From Saxidomus purpurata (Eukaryota; Mollusca; Bivalvia; Venerida; Veneridae), in NCBI GenBank assembly GCA_022818135.1, contig JAFMSR010000016.1, positions 2,648,654 through 2,712,653 of the forward strand: a stretch of DNA of 64,000 bases. The letters are read 5' to 3'. Position numbers and translations under genes: made by a program. The notes below the pieces were generated by a model that saw only the letters and a list, made by a program, of their open reading frames with translations, did no database searches and was not told where the DNA came from. Numbering within the stretch: the stretch's first letter is position 1; each line of letters opens with the position of its first letter. Shown here piece after piece: positions 34,891-46,449 of the stretch.

Positions 34891-35557
34891 CACTGCAACC
34901 TCGTTATAACGTGTGTCGATATAACGCGAATCCCGGTATAATGCGGTTGGGCCTTTGCTCCCAAAAATTTTGAGATGGACCAAAATCATTTCTGTCAGAA
35001 AGCGTCTATTAACACAGAAGTGTTAAAACAATTACAGATGACAGGTCAATAAGATTTTCACAACAAGCTGATCTCTTTGTTTGTTTGACAATATCTTGCA
35101 AATCATGTGAATTAAAATTTGTTTGCCATCTTTGGTTGTTGGTTTAACTGAACTTTAATCAATCAATTACTGTATCATTTTCTGAAAACGAAATCAAGAA
35201 AATGTACTTTCACTTTAGCCGTATCATTTTCTGTAAATGCATGTACTTTCGTTTTGAATAGCAAATATATCCTCTTTTATTTATTTAATTTCGTGATTAA
35301 TTTACTAAATTATTATTTCCATAACATCATTGTTTTCTACAATTTAACCACTCGATTACATATTAAAACACAATGCGTGTCAAGGATCAATATGCTTCAA
35401 TTTAGTTGGGTGGGTATGTGGGGTATACGTTTTACATCTTTTGTATTGCAAGAAAACAATGGCCGATGAACAGACTGCATTATAGAATTTACTCTCACTT
35501 ATAACGCGGGTCTGACCCTTTGGACCCCAACTACTGTGTAATAACGAGGTTGCTGTG
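34891..35557. mobile_element. TA-flanked MITE, CACTGCAACC family, copy 1
   Basis: Left end CACTGCAACCTCGTTATAAC; right end in reverse complement CACAGCAACCTCGTTATTAC; TA at 34889-34890 and 35558-35559. The interior has TATAACGCGAATCCCGG and CTCCCAAAAATTTTGAGATG, shared with the second copy at 52527 in opposite orientation. Confidence 0.8.
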
Positions 35558-35812
35558 TAATTATATAAAAAAATGTTATTCCAACATTGTATTTTATTGT
35601 CAAAAAGTGTGTTAGGAGTAACTGTTGTTTTCATCACTTTGAAACATTTTATGGTATTTAAGAGCTATTGGTTGTGTTAGTCATGTTACAGACTGTTAAT
35701 GAAACAGGATATGAAGGGTTTTTAGCTGCTTTTTATATGCCCATTCATAGACAAGATGTATTATGTAAACACCAGTCCTGCCACAGACATTCTCCGCTCT
35801 CTAAGTAAAACA

Positions 35813-36515
35813 GTTTTTGTCGAGCCCGCTTGCTGTGAGCTCGACTTAGTCGTCACTTTTGGCGGTTCGGTGTATGTGCGTGCGTGTGTGCGTCCGTCCG
35901 ATTTTGTCCGGACCATATCTTTTTCATGCATGGAGGGATTTTGATGTTACTTGGCACAAATGTTCACCATCCTGAGACAGAGTGTCATGCACAAGAACCA
36001 GGTCCCTAGGTCTAAGGTCAAGGTCACACTTGGAGGTTAAAGGTTAAATTCAAGAATGACTTTGTCCGGAGCATATCTTTTTCATGCATGGAGGGATTTT
36101 AATTTAACTTGGCACAAATGTTCACCATCATGAGACAGAGTGTCATGCGCAAGAACCAGGTCCCTAGGTCTAAGGTCAAGGTCACACTTAGAGGTTAAAG
36201 TTCAAAGTCAAGAATATCTTTGTCTGGAGCATTTCTTCTTCATGAATGGAGGGATTTTGAGGTTACTTTGTACAAATGTTCACCACCATGGACTTCCCTT
36301 GTTTTTAGAAATACTTCCCTTTGTTGTTACTATAAATAGCTTATATTGTAACTTTTTTATTACTGGCCGTAGAGAAAAATCGAGACCACTTTTCTGTGGT
36401 ACAACATGCATGTTACATCCAATATTTAGGTGTATTTTGACCCATCTCTACTTGGTAAGGAGTTACCCCTTTTGACATATGGTGGGCTCGACATGTTGCA
36501 CGTGGGCATCTAGTT
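35813..36515 (+). mobile_element. Family E element (Helentron-like)
   Basis: The 5' hairpin is GTCGAGCCCGCTTGCTGTGA then GCTCGAC, followed by a GTGCGTGCGTGTGTGCGTCC tract. Two and a half units begin TTTGTCCGGACCATATCTTT (35901, 36060, 36220; about 160 bp). The 3' end is GGTGGGCTCGACATGTTGCA, CGTGGGCATCTAGTT. GTCGAGCCC recurs inverted as GGGCTCGAC near the end, which finishes in CTAGTT. Confidence 0.85.
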
Positions 36516-36950
36516 ATCCAATCTTCTCCAAACTTGGTCAAAAAGTTTATGGGCATGATATCTGGGACAAGTGTAATAACGACATCTTCTTTGAAACCAA
36601 TATGCAAATGTTGATGAAACTTGGCAGGGATGTTCCTTGAATGAAGCTCTATCATAGGTGATCAAATAATTTTATTCCATGCATTGGGTTCTAGCTCAAG
36701 TTTGAAACATGGTTACTTGGGATGTCAAAAACTAGGTTAGAAGAAGAAATCAAATAAAAACCTTGTTAACACTCTTGAAGCCACATTTAATACCCAATTG
36801 TCATGAAATGTTGTCAGTGTGTTTGTCTTGATGATTTCTAGGTCAAGATTGAGTGTGGGTCACCTAAACTAGATTACCAGGTCAAGTCCAAGAAAAACCT
36901 TTTTAAATACTCTAGTAGTCACATTTTATAGCCATTTCAAAATGTTTGTC
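36516..36950 (+). mobile_element. Old B/C-type repeat remnants
   Basis: 36570-36680 resembles the family B 5' unit (TGTTGATGAAACTTGGCAGG, GATGTTCCTTG); 36700-36940 resembles family C core (AAACTAGGTTAG, AACCTTGTTAACACTC). No ends preserved. Confidence 0.6.
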
Positions 36951-37461
36951 TTGTTAAGGTCACAGTGACACTAACTTTTATTTTTTTTTCTGCTCAGTAT
37001 CTGGTTCAAACTTCTCAGGATGATTGGTGTTACTGAGAAGATGACCCCCTACATCCTAAGTCAAGGGCACAGTGACCTCTATTAGCTTTTCCTTGATAAC
37101 ACTCTGCAGGTCATAATTTTCATTTGACTTTCATGAAACTTGCTCAAAGGTTGCCTGCATTCTGCAGATGATCCCTATTGCTTTTGGGGTCAGTGGGTCA
37201 AAGGTCAAGGTCTTGATAATCATTTCTATTCAATATTTTGAGATCTAATTGTCAACAACAGTTTTCAAACTTCATACTAGGATGATTGGTCTTACAGAGT
37301 AGATGATCCCAACTGCTTTGGTGTCAGTATAGGTCAAAGTCAAAGTCACAGTGACCTCTGTTAGCTTTTCCTTGATAACATTCAAAAAGGTTTTCACAAA
37401 TTCACTTAAAACAGTCCACTCAGTCCAGTAGAGCAATACCGGCCCTTGTGGGCCTCACGTT
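36951..37461 (+). mobile_element. Family H repeat, copy 3
   Basis: Several diverged units with GGTCACAGTGACAC, GGTCAAAGGTCAAGGTC and TTAGCTTTTCCTTGATAACA, and the tail CAGTCCAGTAGAGCAATACC, GGCCCTTGTGGGCCTC. Confidence 0.7.
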
Positions 37462-38047
37462 TTCAAAAACATTTCTAGTTTAAGGTTGAATTGGTAATCT
37501 TAGATCATAAGTTAAGTTCAATATGGGGCCAAGATGACCCGTTTTGACAGTATTTTGAAAGTATTCTGATTTAAAGCAGACATTTACACAGACATAAAAT
37601 CTCAACCTTATATATAGTACATGAAGTTTCAAGTTTATTTCAAAACTTAAGGCCGGTAAGGGCATCGGTGTTACCAATATCATACTGAACATTATATAAA
37701 TGTGCACATGTCAGCAATGATGTAGTTTTAACTTACGCACAGTATTTATTCGTAAAATGCTTGTTTTTACAAAGATACATTTTTGTAAAAGAACTGTTTG
37801 TGGAAAATAAAACTGACCATATTAGCCATTACATCACTGTCTTTTCCACGGTCAGCAATGCGTAAAATCCATACTATTGATCACTTTATGTATATATGCA
37901 AAGGTAAAAGTACCGAGCGGGAGTAATAGTTTAGCCACTTTAGCTTATTATTTAAGTGTCACTACTCTTATGTAAATACTGCATAATCAGATGAACTATT
38001 GTATTTGAAATTCATTGGCAGATTTGCACCATCAGTTTACTAGAAGA
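37462..38047. other. Intronic spacer
   Basis: No feature recognised. Confidence 0.45.
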
Positions 38048-38049
38048 TA

Positions 38050-38955
38050 CAGTTAAACTTTGTTCGCTCCAACTTCATTCGCTTGATTACAACTGATCGC
38101 TCTAACTCGATCGATGGTCCCGGCAAAATCTCTATATAAATCATATTGTTCCACCTCTGAAACCTCGAACCCTGTTCTCTCAATCTCTGGAACCTGTCTG
38201 GCGGTCCCTTAAGATCTATTTCATGGTCAATTACATACTTTTGCTTGAACAATAAAAGGTGTCAGTCTCGATTATCGGGCCAAAAATTGTACATTGATCA
38301 GACATTTGTTAGATGGTGCATGTTTTTAGCACCTCGGTAAATGAACAATAAAGGGTGATCTGAATTTCTTTACAATGTTGAAAAAATTAGTAGTAAATTG
38401 GCATAAATTTAAGTTTTTTCACGAAGATGGATATAATATTTAATGAGTGACGGTTTTTTCGAAAGGACATGTTGACGTTAAAAGATTAAAAAAATAGTGA
38501 AAGTTATGTGTTCGCGATTTAATCACTTTGACTTCTCACTAAAATTGCAATTAATGAATAAACTTTGAACTTTAAACAGCTTTCCATTGATATAAAACAT
38601 GTTGAAATGTCTTTGTTTGAAGAGAGACAGGTATACCGGTATTGGAAATCAGACTTTAGGCCCATCTGATAAAAGCTCTTCAAAAATGAAAAAGTCGAAA
38701 ATTGCAATAATTTGACTGAATTTCGCCGATTGATTTTTTTCATGCAGGGACAAATTGTCTTAGGTCCAATCTTTGTGTATAATACGCACTTATTTGTTTA
38801 AATATAGAAAATATAAAACCTGGTTTAAATGTGCCAGATATTCGAGTTTCTTCAGTATAACGCCCCGTGACTGGCGGACTTCAATGGCTCGAACCACTGA
38901 TCTCTCTAACTAAAATCGACAGTCCCTTCCAGTTCGAGTGTACGAAGTTTAGGTG
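38050..38955. mobile_element. 906-bp TA-flanked MITE
   Basis: Left end CAGTTAAACTTTGTTCGCTC, right end in reverse complement CACCTAAACTTCGTACACTC; TA at 38048-38049 and 38956-38957. The inverted repeat is imperfect, about 25 bp. Tc1/mariner-like by TA and size; no transposase. Confidence 0.65.
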
Positions 38956-39143
38956 TACTTTCAAATATACTCTGCATCTATGAAAGAGTGGTTAGAACTT
39001 GAAATCATTGTAACTTCTCATTGGATTGAGAGTTATATGTTTGAGCACTGTTGAGGGTTATGGTGTTGAGGGTCATGGGTTTTAGCTCTGCTACCATCCA
39101 TGTAAGTGTTAAGTTTGGGCTTCTTTGTCCTATGGCAGTGTTT

Positions 39144-40290
39144 TTAGCTCACCTGAGCAGGATCGCTGGATGTCTGGCGTATGTCAACAACTGTTTATGA
39201 ACACACTAGAAGCCACATTTTGCACTCAGCCATCCTCTGAAAATTGGTCAGAAAGTTTGTCTTGATACACTCTAGGTTAAGTTGGAAATTGGTTCATGTA
39301 AGGTCAAAAACTAGGTCAGCAGGTGAAATAATAGAAAAAGCTCAAGAACACTCCAGAGGCCACATTTGACCCCCACTCATCATGAACATTAATCAAAATG
39401 TTTTGCATGATGATTTTTTTAGGCAACGTTCAAAACAGTCATGTGAGGTCAAAAACTAGGTCATCCAGTCAAGTCATAGGTAAACCTTGTGAACACTGTA
39501 GAATCTACATTTCATGCCCAATTATTTTGAAAATTAATTTGTATGTTTTGATGAAATTTAGGTCAAGTTAAAAACTGGATGGGTCATTTGGATAAAAAAC
39601 TAGGACACAAGGCCAAATTATAGAAAACCTTGTGAACACTCTGGAGGCCACATTTGACCCCGAGTCAACTTTGGTCAAATCGTTTGTCTTGATTCAAAAC
39701 TGAGTCATTTGAGGTAAAAGCACCACCAGGTCAAATAATAGAAAAATATTGTAAACACTCTAAGAGGCTACATTTGACCAATTGAAAACTAGATCATCCA
39801 GTCAAACAGAAAAACACAATGAACAGTGTAGTTTGCACATTTTACATCCAATTACAGTCAAACCTGTGTTAAAGACCACCCCGAAATAGGGAACGCCCTG
39901 TGAATAAAGACCAGCAAGGAGATCACTGTGCACTATTCATATATAGTAGACACACCTATGAATAAAGACCACCTGCAAACAAAGACCACATTTGTAGCTA
40001 CCCAACCGTGGTCTTTGTTCACAGGTTTGACTGTATCATGAAAGTCGAAACTGGGTCACTTTGGTCAAAAACTAGGACACCATGTAAAAATATCGGAAAA
40101 CCTTGTGAACTGTTCTGGGTGACTCAAGAGGCCCTATTTGGAACTCAGTAATCATGAAAGTGTTCGGTCAAGACAGAAACTGGGCTAGGTGAGGTTAAAT
40201 CATAGAAAAATTCATTAAAACACTTGAGGCCAAATTGACAGTCAGTCAGCTTGAAAAATTGTCAGAATGTTTGTCTTGATGAACTCTGTT
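39144..40290 (+). mobile_element. Family C element, old copy 3
   Basis: Starts TTTAGCTCACCTGAGCAGGA and has seven or so diverged units with AAAAACTAGGTCA, AAACCTTGTGAACACTC and GGCCACATTTGAC. The 3' end is not preserved. A MITE at 39855-40033 interrupts it. Confidence 0.75.
39855..40033. mobile_element. 179-bp TA-flanked MITE inside family C
   Basis: Left CAGTCAAACCTGTG and right CACAGGTTTGACTG are perfect inverted repeats (14 bp, longer with mismatches); TA at 39853-39854 and 40034-40035. Excision to one TA restores CCAATTATCATGAAAG, the usual family C wording. The interior repeats AATAAAGACCACC. Confidence 0.88.
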
Positions 40291-41982
40291 GATCTATGTC
40301 TTTGATTTTGAAGCTGCAGTAATATAATTTGGACAATATGAATAGTTTTGCAAAAAATTGCCCTAAGTAAGAAAAGCAGCCCTATGAGAATCTTGCATTA
40401 ATGAATTGCAATTCCTTCAGTTCAGTGATTATATATAATACATTAATTAAGAAAGCAAATTGCATGTTTTTTGCTGTATTCTGTTTATGATTATTGTTCA
40501 ATAAAATTGTGGCGATTTAGAACTGTTCGTTTTTAATTGAAATTTGAAATGCTATTTATCACTTTCACATCATTGTCATCATCATCATCATCATCACCAC
40601 CATATCTTCAGCATCATGATTTTCAAGTATATTATATATGACAACTTGTTACGGAGCAGTGGTAAATCTGGCGATTGGTTGTTGTGGTTCTGTTCCGATA
40701 CTGAAGTAAGTAATTACTTGTTATTTGTAATAGCTTCAAGGAGTTTTCGTTTATGTTGAGTTGGCTTAGTTGTACTTTTGTTGGTTACAGTTTAAGAATT
40801 GCAAACATGAGAAATATTCTCTATAATTTTTCGCTATATGTTATTCTTTCGCATGTTATTCTTTCGCTATATGTTATTCTTTCTTTGTTATGTTCTCTAC
40901 CAAATTTTTCCTTATTTATTGAAAGTCCCCATGTTTATGTGAGAAAAAGGCTGGTTCTAATCAAGTGCCAGTCATTCTCAACGATTTCAATTACCTAATA
41001 CATGTATCGATATTTAACTTCTATTTGGCATCTAAATATTTGTTTTTCCTTAAAGATTTCACCAGAAGTAAATCTGTCCTTGGACATTAACGGGGTTTCC
41101 ATACAGAATGGAGCGAGTTCTCTTTTGGTTACCTTCACATAACTTTTACAGTATGTTCCCGGTATTATGTGAACACTAAGCAGCAGCACCGGATGTTGGG
41201 TAGCAGGTGGCATCCACAAACATTGTCCCTGCAGTTTTATTTGTATGAAATTCAAGTATCGTTGCTTTCATGATTTCTTCTGATTCCTTCCAACATCGAA
41301 AGTCACTTGAATTTTATTTGGTCAGACTAGATACTTATAATTCATAGCTGTACTGTGGGATGAAATGTGCTGTTTTGAACGTTTTTAAAATTTCTTACAA
41401 AACTGGTATACATTTTATTATCTTTACCTGAGAAAAGACTCATAAACGCAAGGTTTCAAAGTTGTCTGAATTTCTGCCAGACGTTTTTACTTGTCATAAA
41501 ATACAGACATAGGTCTGAGGAAGCAGTGGCCTACATTTTGATAGCTAACTGCTTTATAAGCAAAACCAGCCAGGACTAGAAGAAAATGTGAGAAAACGGT
41601 AGAGTAAGAAGATTAAAGGTGAATAACTAGCGTCACACAAATTAGTGATGTTCTGTTTTATGTTGCTGCCAGTTTTACCTGATGACAGATTTATTTGTTA
41701 GAAATTATATTTATTCCACTTTCAGAGTTAGTGCAAATAGTCAAGCACACTGTCATCAGACAGCTCTTGCTAATTAAATTGAATAAAACTTTATTAGAAA
41801 GTTCCTTTCAGTATCTAGATGGTTGGTATAAAAATTGAGTTATTATGTTGGATACTGCCAGAGAATAGCCAACATGTAAGTAACAGTCAGGTAGAAAAAT
41901 ATTGACCTGCTTGGTTTTCTCACTAATTTTTAGAAATGTTTCATGCTCAAGAAACTGAATACTTACCTTAGGTTGCTGTTTG
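40291..41982. other. Intronic DNA with a (CAT)n run
   Basis: Contains (ATC)n at 40569-40602, a short GTTATTCTTTCGCTATAT duplication at 40841-40882, and what looks like the 3' end of a family F-type element (GTCAAGCACACTGTCATCAG, ACAGCTCTTG, 41733-41768). The poly-His ORF at 40544 is the (CAT)n run. No exon seen. Confidence 0.5.
40569..40602. repeat. (ATC)n microsatellite
   Basis: Trinucleotide run with minor interruptions. Confidence 0.85.
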
Positions 41983-42700
41983 ATAAGCTCACCTAGCTGA
42001 GCTCTTCATGCTCAACGGTGAGCTATTGTGATTGCTTGATGTCCATTTTCTGTCTATCTGTCCAGTCATCATGAAAATTGGAAGACTGGCATGATAAACT
42101 CTAGGCCAAGTTTGAAACAGGGTCACACAGGGTCAAGCACTAGGTCACCAGGTCAACTGAAAGTAAAACCTTGTGAACACTCTGAAAGACACATTTTGCA
42201 CCCAATCATCCTGAGAGTTGGTCAGAATATTTGTTTTGATAAATTTTAGGTCAGGTAGGAAATTGGGTGACATAGGGTCAACAACTAGGTCACCAGGTCA
42301 AATCTTAGAAAAATCATGCAAGCACTCACACTCTAGAAGCCACATTTTATACCTAATCGTCATGAACGTTGGTCAGAATGTTATTGTTGATGAGCTCTAG
42401 GTCAGGTTCAAAACTGGATCACAAGGGGCCAAAAAGAAGGTTAACAGGTTGAATCAGAGAAAAAGCTTGTGAACACTCTAGAAGTCACATTTTGTCCCCC
42501 AATCATCTTGAAATTTTTTTAGAAATTTATTCATGAACTCTAGGTTGGGTTATAAACTGGGTCATGTGAGGTAAAAAAAACTAGGTCACCTTGACAAGGC
42601 AGATTTCAAAATTGCCCTTCGAGATCATGATCTTCTGGCCTACTTTTTTTTAAGCATTTGTTCTCAGGTGAGCAATATAGGGCCATCATGACCCTCTTGT
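41983..42700 (+). mobile_element. Family C element, copy 4
   Basis: 5' hairpin-like TAAGCTCACCTAGCTGAGCT...GGTGAGCTATTGTGATTGC, diverged core (AACTAGGTCACCAGGTCAA; CTTGTGAACACTCT) and 3' end CTCAGGTGAGCAATATAGGG, CCATCATGACCCTCTTGT. It ends 78 bp before the first PDZ exon. Confidence 0.8.
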
Positions 42701-42778
42701 GCATTGCCACTTTTATACTATGAAATACAAGTTCTTCGATTGAAGATTTCTTAATAATAAAAGTTCTATATATTTCAG

Positions 42779-42900
42779 GACCTGTTGTCTTGACTGTACA
42801 GTTGTTCTTTAATAACATCAATTCATTGGGTTTTGACCATACAGAAAGTTTTGTTGTAACCGATGTGACACCAGGTGGACCAGCTGATAAAAAACTAAAG
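42779..42900 (+). CDS. Host gene: PDZ domain exon 1 (N-terminal half)
   Basis: PDZ domains bind C-terminal peptides of partner proteins. TATATATTTCAG precedes the exon; the donor is AAAG/GTATAA at 42901. It enters in phase 1 (g from the TM exon + GA = Gly) and leaves in phase 0. The 41 residues contain the first strand (PVVLTVQLFF), the carboxylate-binding loop (NSLGF, a GLGF variant), strand C (SFVVTDV) and the conserved TPGGPADKKLK turn. The domain would start about six residues after the TM helix if joined directly to the TM exon, a very short linker. The next exon completes the fold. Confidence is high for PDZ. It is moderate that the preceding exon is 22389-22496, because an unseen phase 1-1 exon could lie in the 20-kb intron. 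Confidence 0.93.
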
Positions 42901-43318
42901 GTATAAGAGTACGAATTATTATCCTTTACCTGATAAATATTTTTCTAAAATTCCATGACATCTTGCCTGGAAATTACCATGTTTTAATTCTTACTCCTCA
43001 GAGTGGCAATTATATTTAATATCAGTAGAATTTGTTATCCCCTGCCAAAGATGGAGGGATATTGTTTTGGCATCATCCTTACGTCTGTCATGCTCTTTTG
43101 TCTGAAGCCATAGCTTGGTACTGGTTGGTAAGATTTTATTTAATAACTTGGCAGTAATGTATATTCAGGTTAATAAGGGGAATGATGCACACCAAAATTA
43201 GTGCCGTCACTATCCATCTATTTAAGGCAGAGTTATGGCCCTTTTTAGCTTGACTACTCCAAGAATAAGAAGGCTATTACACTTGCTCCAGCATCTGCGT
43301 TGGTTAAAGTGTTTTTTT
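42901..43318. other. Intron with fragment of another repeat family
   Basis: 43028-43310 (TATCCCCTGCCAAAGATGGA, GGGATATTG, GGCAGAGTTATGGCCCTTTT) resembles the start of a Helentron-like element of a further type; no clear end. Confidence 0.45.
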
Positions 43319-43982
43319 TAGCTCACTTGGCACAAAGTGCCAGAGTGAGCTATTAGGAACGCATTCTGTATGCCGTCCGTCTGTCTGTCCGTCCGTCCAC
43401 CATTTCCTTCAAACGACATCTTCTTTGAAACCACATGGCCAGTGTTGATGAAACTTTGCAGGGATGTCCATTGCATGAAGCTCTATCAAAGTTGTTCAAA
43501 GAATTCCATTCCATGCAGAACTCTGGTTGCTATGGCAACAAATAGGAAAAACTTTAAAAATCTTCTTCTCTGAAACCACAAGGCCTAGAGCTTAGATATT
43601 TGGCATGTAGCATTGGCTAGTGGACCTCTACCAAGATTGTTCAAATTATGACCCCTGGGTCAAAATTGACCCCGCACCGGGGGTCACTTAGTTTTACATA
43701 GGCTTATATAGGAAAAAGTTTAAAAATCTTTTTCTCTGAAACCACAAGGCCTAGAGCTTAGATATTTAGAATGTAGCATTGCCTAGAAGACCTCTTCAAA
43801 GTTTTTTTCAAAATATGCCCCTGGGGACGAAATGGACCTTACCCTGGGGGGGGGGGGTCATTTGTTTTGCAAAGGCATATATAGGAAAACTTATTTGGTA
43901 TATAACATTATCTAGTGATCTTCCACCAGGCAAGTGGACTTGTACCAAGATGAGCGATATAGGGCCATCTTGGCCTTCTTGT
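43319..43982 (+). mobile_element. Family B element, copy 10
   Basis: 5' hairpin TAGCTCACTTGGCACAAAGT, GCCAGAGTGAGC, GTCC tract, the 5' unit and about two core units, with a 3' end CAAGATGAGCGATATAGGGC, CATCTTGGCCTTCTTG. Confidence 0.85.
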
Positions 43983-44414
43983 AATTGCTGCATGATTAAA
44001 AATGATACAATGGGTGCAACTTAAACTTTACATATGATTGAAACCATTGGCACATCAGATATTTGGAAACTTTGATCTGTGATTAGAGAGGTAGTTTGAC
44101 TGTTGATTTTGGGTTGGATTGTGTCTGGGCACTGACCTAGAGTTTGAATTGACATTTTGTCTAGATTTTTGTGTCGCCTATCAGACCCTTGGCCCATGGG
44201 CATCATTATCACAGCCTATAAAATATTAAAAGCTATTCTGTCTTCTCTGTAGATATTGCAGATAGTACTGATAAATTAGTCCCCTATCTTGCTGAATTTT
44301 TTGCAGCATGATTTAAGCCTCTTCTGACATTTCAATTGTGCACGGATAGTTGCGTAGTATGTTTGCTGCACAAATTACTTTTACTATATCATGATGGTTT
44401 CATTCTTTTTACAG
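43983..44414. other. Intron before PDZ exon 2
   Basis: No repeats recognised; ends in CATTCTTTTTACAG. Confidence 0.5.
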
Positions 44415-44535
44415 ATAGGTGATAAAATTATCAGTATCAATGGTCGAAGTATTAAAGGAAAGAATCCTGGAGAAGTACAGAAAATGCTTCAAGAGCAAGA
44501 AAAGAAAGGATCTGTTACATTAAAAGTTGAACGAG
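44415..44535 (+). CDS. Host gene: PDZ domain exon 2 (C-terminal half)
   Basis: Acceptor CATTCTTTTTACAG, donor CGAG/GTACTG at 44536. It enters in phase 0 and leaves in phase 1. The residues continue the PDZ fold: IGDKIISINGRSIKG (the conserved GD-I-x-I/V-NG motif), then KNPGEVQKMLQEQEKK (helix B) and GSVTLKVERG (last strand). With exon 42779 the domain is about 80 residues, normal for PDZ. By position, the first residue of helix B, His in class I PDZ domains, appears to be Pro here, so class I ligand preference is not predicted (inference from a by-eye alignment). The split of the PDZ domain by a phase-0 intron just before the GD motif is clear. Confidence 0.94.
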
Positions 44536-44801
44536 GTACTGTGGACTCTTAAGTAGTATTTCCATGAAGATTTTACTTTAACTCTTACCATGCAAGCTGC
44601 AGCTGATTCTGCCTTTGACCAAATCAAATCATACACAGCCTACAAATCTGTGCAAGCTAATCACGGTCTGCAATTTTCAAGTGTCTGTGAATATATGGTG
44701 GACACCAAGGGCATTATCCAAATTGAAAGTCTGGTGTAGAAATTAAGTGTGTTAAGGGTTAAATATTGTAATTTAAGTAGCCATTCTAGAAGACCTGTAA
44801 G
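44536..44801. other. Intron
   Basis: No repeat recognised. Confidence 0.45.
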
Positions 44802-45178
44802 TTTTTATGCTCCTGAAGGTGAGCATATTAAAATCACACCGTCCATCCATGCGTGTTACGTCCATCGGTGCATCGGTGTCACTCCCATTTGTTTGTGTCA
44901 AGGCTGTCACTTTGTCATGCATGAAGGATTTTCATGTAATATGTCAAAAGTTTTCAGCACATCAAGACGATGTGTTGCATGCCTACTTCAAATGTCAAGG
45001 TCAAACTAAGAGATCAAAGGTAACAAAATCCTGTATCTATGCACCTATTCCTGTCTGGGCTGTAACTTTGTCATGCTTGAATGTTGAGCACATGAAGGCA
45101 ACATGACACATACAAGACACATGACCCTACCTCAAAGGTCAAGGTCACACTTAGAATTTAAAGGTAATGGACCTTGTA
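44802..45178 (+). mobile_element. Family D element, truncated copy 2
   Basis: 5' block TTTTTATGCTCCTGAAGGTG then AGCATATTAAAATC, followed by about one and a half diverged units (TGTAACTTTGTCATGC; CAAAGGTCAAGGTCACACTT). No D 3' end; an (AAT)n run follows. Confidence 0.75.
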
Positions 45179-45189
45179 TAATTTTTATT

Positions 45190-45192
<3 letters not shown>

Positions 45193-45220
<28 letters not shown>

Positions 45221-45221
45221 A
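45193..45221. repeat. (AAT)n microsatellite
   Basis: About nine AAT units in front of AAATCTTTATTTCATGAAGG. Confidence 0.9.
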
Positions 45222-45295
45222 ATCTTTATTTCATGAAGGTTACATATCAGACATACAAGGATTTACATGTAAATCAAAATACATCTTATTTTCAT

Positions 45296-45996
45296 ATGGC
45301 ACTTTGTGCCAGGGTGAGATTTTAAGATGGATGATTGTCCGTTGTCCGTCTGTTCGTCCGTCAACTTTTACTTTAAACAATAACTCCTCTAAAACCACTG
45401 GGCCAATGTTGATGAAACTTGGCAGGGATGTTCCTTGCATGACGCTCTACCAAGATTGTATTCCATGCAGAACTCTGGTTGCAATGGCAACAAATAGAAA
45501 AAACTTAAAACCTTCTCTGAAACCACTAGGCCTAAGGCTTAGATATTTGGAATGTAGCATTGCCTAATGAACCTCTACCAAAATTGTTCAAATCATGACC
45601 CCTGGGTTAAAATTGACCCCGCCCAGGGGGTCACTTGATTTTACCTAGGTTTCTATAGGAAAAACTTTAAAAATCTTGTTCTCTGAAACCACAAGGCCTA
45701 GAGCTAAGATATTTAGTTCATAACATTGTCTAGTGGACTTCTACCAAATGTGTTCAAATCATGCCCCTGGAGTCAATGTTTTATAGAGTTATAGGAGAAA
45801 CTACGTTTCCAATGACTTTCTTAGGAACTTGTGACTCCATAGCAACCAGTGACTTCACCTAGCAATCAGTGACTTCCCCTTGGAACAAGTGACATCCTTA
45901 GCAAGCAGTGACTTCCCCTAGCAACTACTGACTCCCTTTAGCCACAAGTGCACTGGTTCTCAGGTGAGCGATATAGGGCCATCATGGCCCTCGTGT
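45296..45996 (+). mobile_element. Family B element, copy 11, with AGCAACCAGTGACTTCC mini-repeats
   Basis: Remains of the 5' hairpin (GGCACTTTGTGCCAGGGTGA), GTCC tract, the 5' unit and two core units. From 45828 to 45945 comes an array of about 20-bp words (AGCAACCAGTGACTTC, CTTAGCAAGCAGTGACTTCC). It ends CAGGTGAGCGATATAGGGCC, ATCATGGCCCTCGTG. A similar array lies at 63600-63755. Confidence 0.78.
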
Positions 45997-46346
45997 AATT
46001 TTTTTATATTGGGGACTTTATACACTCCTATTATCATATATTTGATGCAAATTGTAAAGGACCAGAATGGAACTAGACATTTACATTGAATCAGGTTTTG
46101 ACTCCATGCCATAATATCACCTAAAATTGTTTTTATCCATGCTTTACTAAAGTATAATCATTGAAACTAGGATTTTAACCTCTTCAAGAGTAAAAAAAAA
46201 TTCAGGATACGGAATAACTTAAATAGAAATTTGATTGTTTGGGATTTCATGACTGAAAGAGCATATAGTTTCTCTGAAGAAGTAACCCTATGTTTTCCAA
46301 TAGGAAGTCACATAAGCAAGAATTTCACCTGATTATAATGATACAG
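45997..46346. other. Intron
   Basis: No repeat recognised; ends in ATAATGATACAG. Confidence 0.45.
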
Positions 46347-46449
46347 GCACTCAATCTGGAGTATCAGGAGATCAAGGAGCAGCCGCAGGAAAACACGGAA
46401 AAGCAGGAGTCAATATAGAAGATAAGTCGACAGTTACTTACTCAGCGAA
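46347..46449 (+). CDS. Host gene: Gly/Ala-rich cytoplasmic linker exon
   Basis: Acceptor GATACAG; donor GCGAA/GTAAGT at 46450. It enters in phase 1 (g + GC = Gly) and leaves in phase 2. The residues read GTQSGVSGDQGAAAGKHGKA, then GVNIEDKSTVTYSA, then a codon completed to Lys by the next exon. No domain is recognised; the low-complexity, Gly/Ala/Ser-rich composition suggests a flexible linker between the PDZ domain and the basic tail. The consensus donor and phase match on both sides support it. Confidence 0.82.

Noticed and set aside
40544..40759. ORF with a poly-His run
   Set aside because: The (CAT)n microsatellite; no exon context.
45103..45567. 154-residue ORF on the + strand, the second longest here
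   Set aside because: It runs across a family D remnant, the (AAT)n run and family B DNA, so it is a chance frame.
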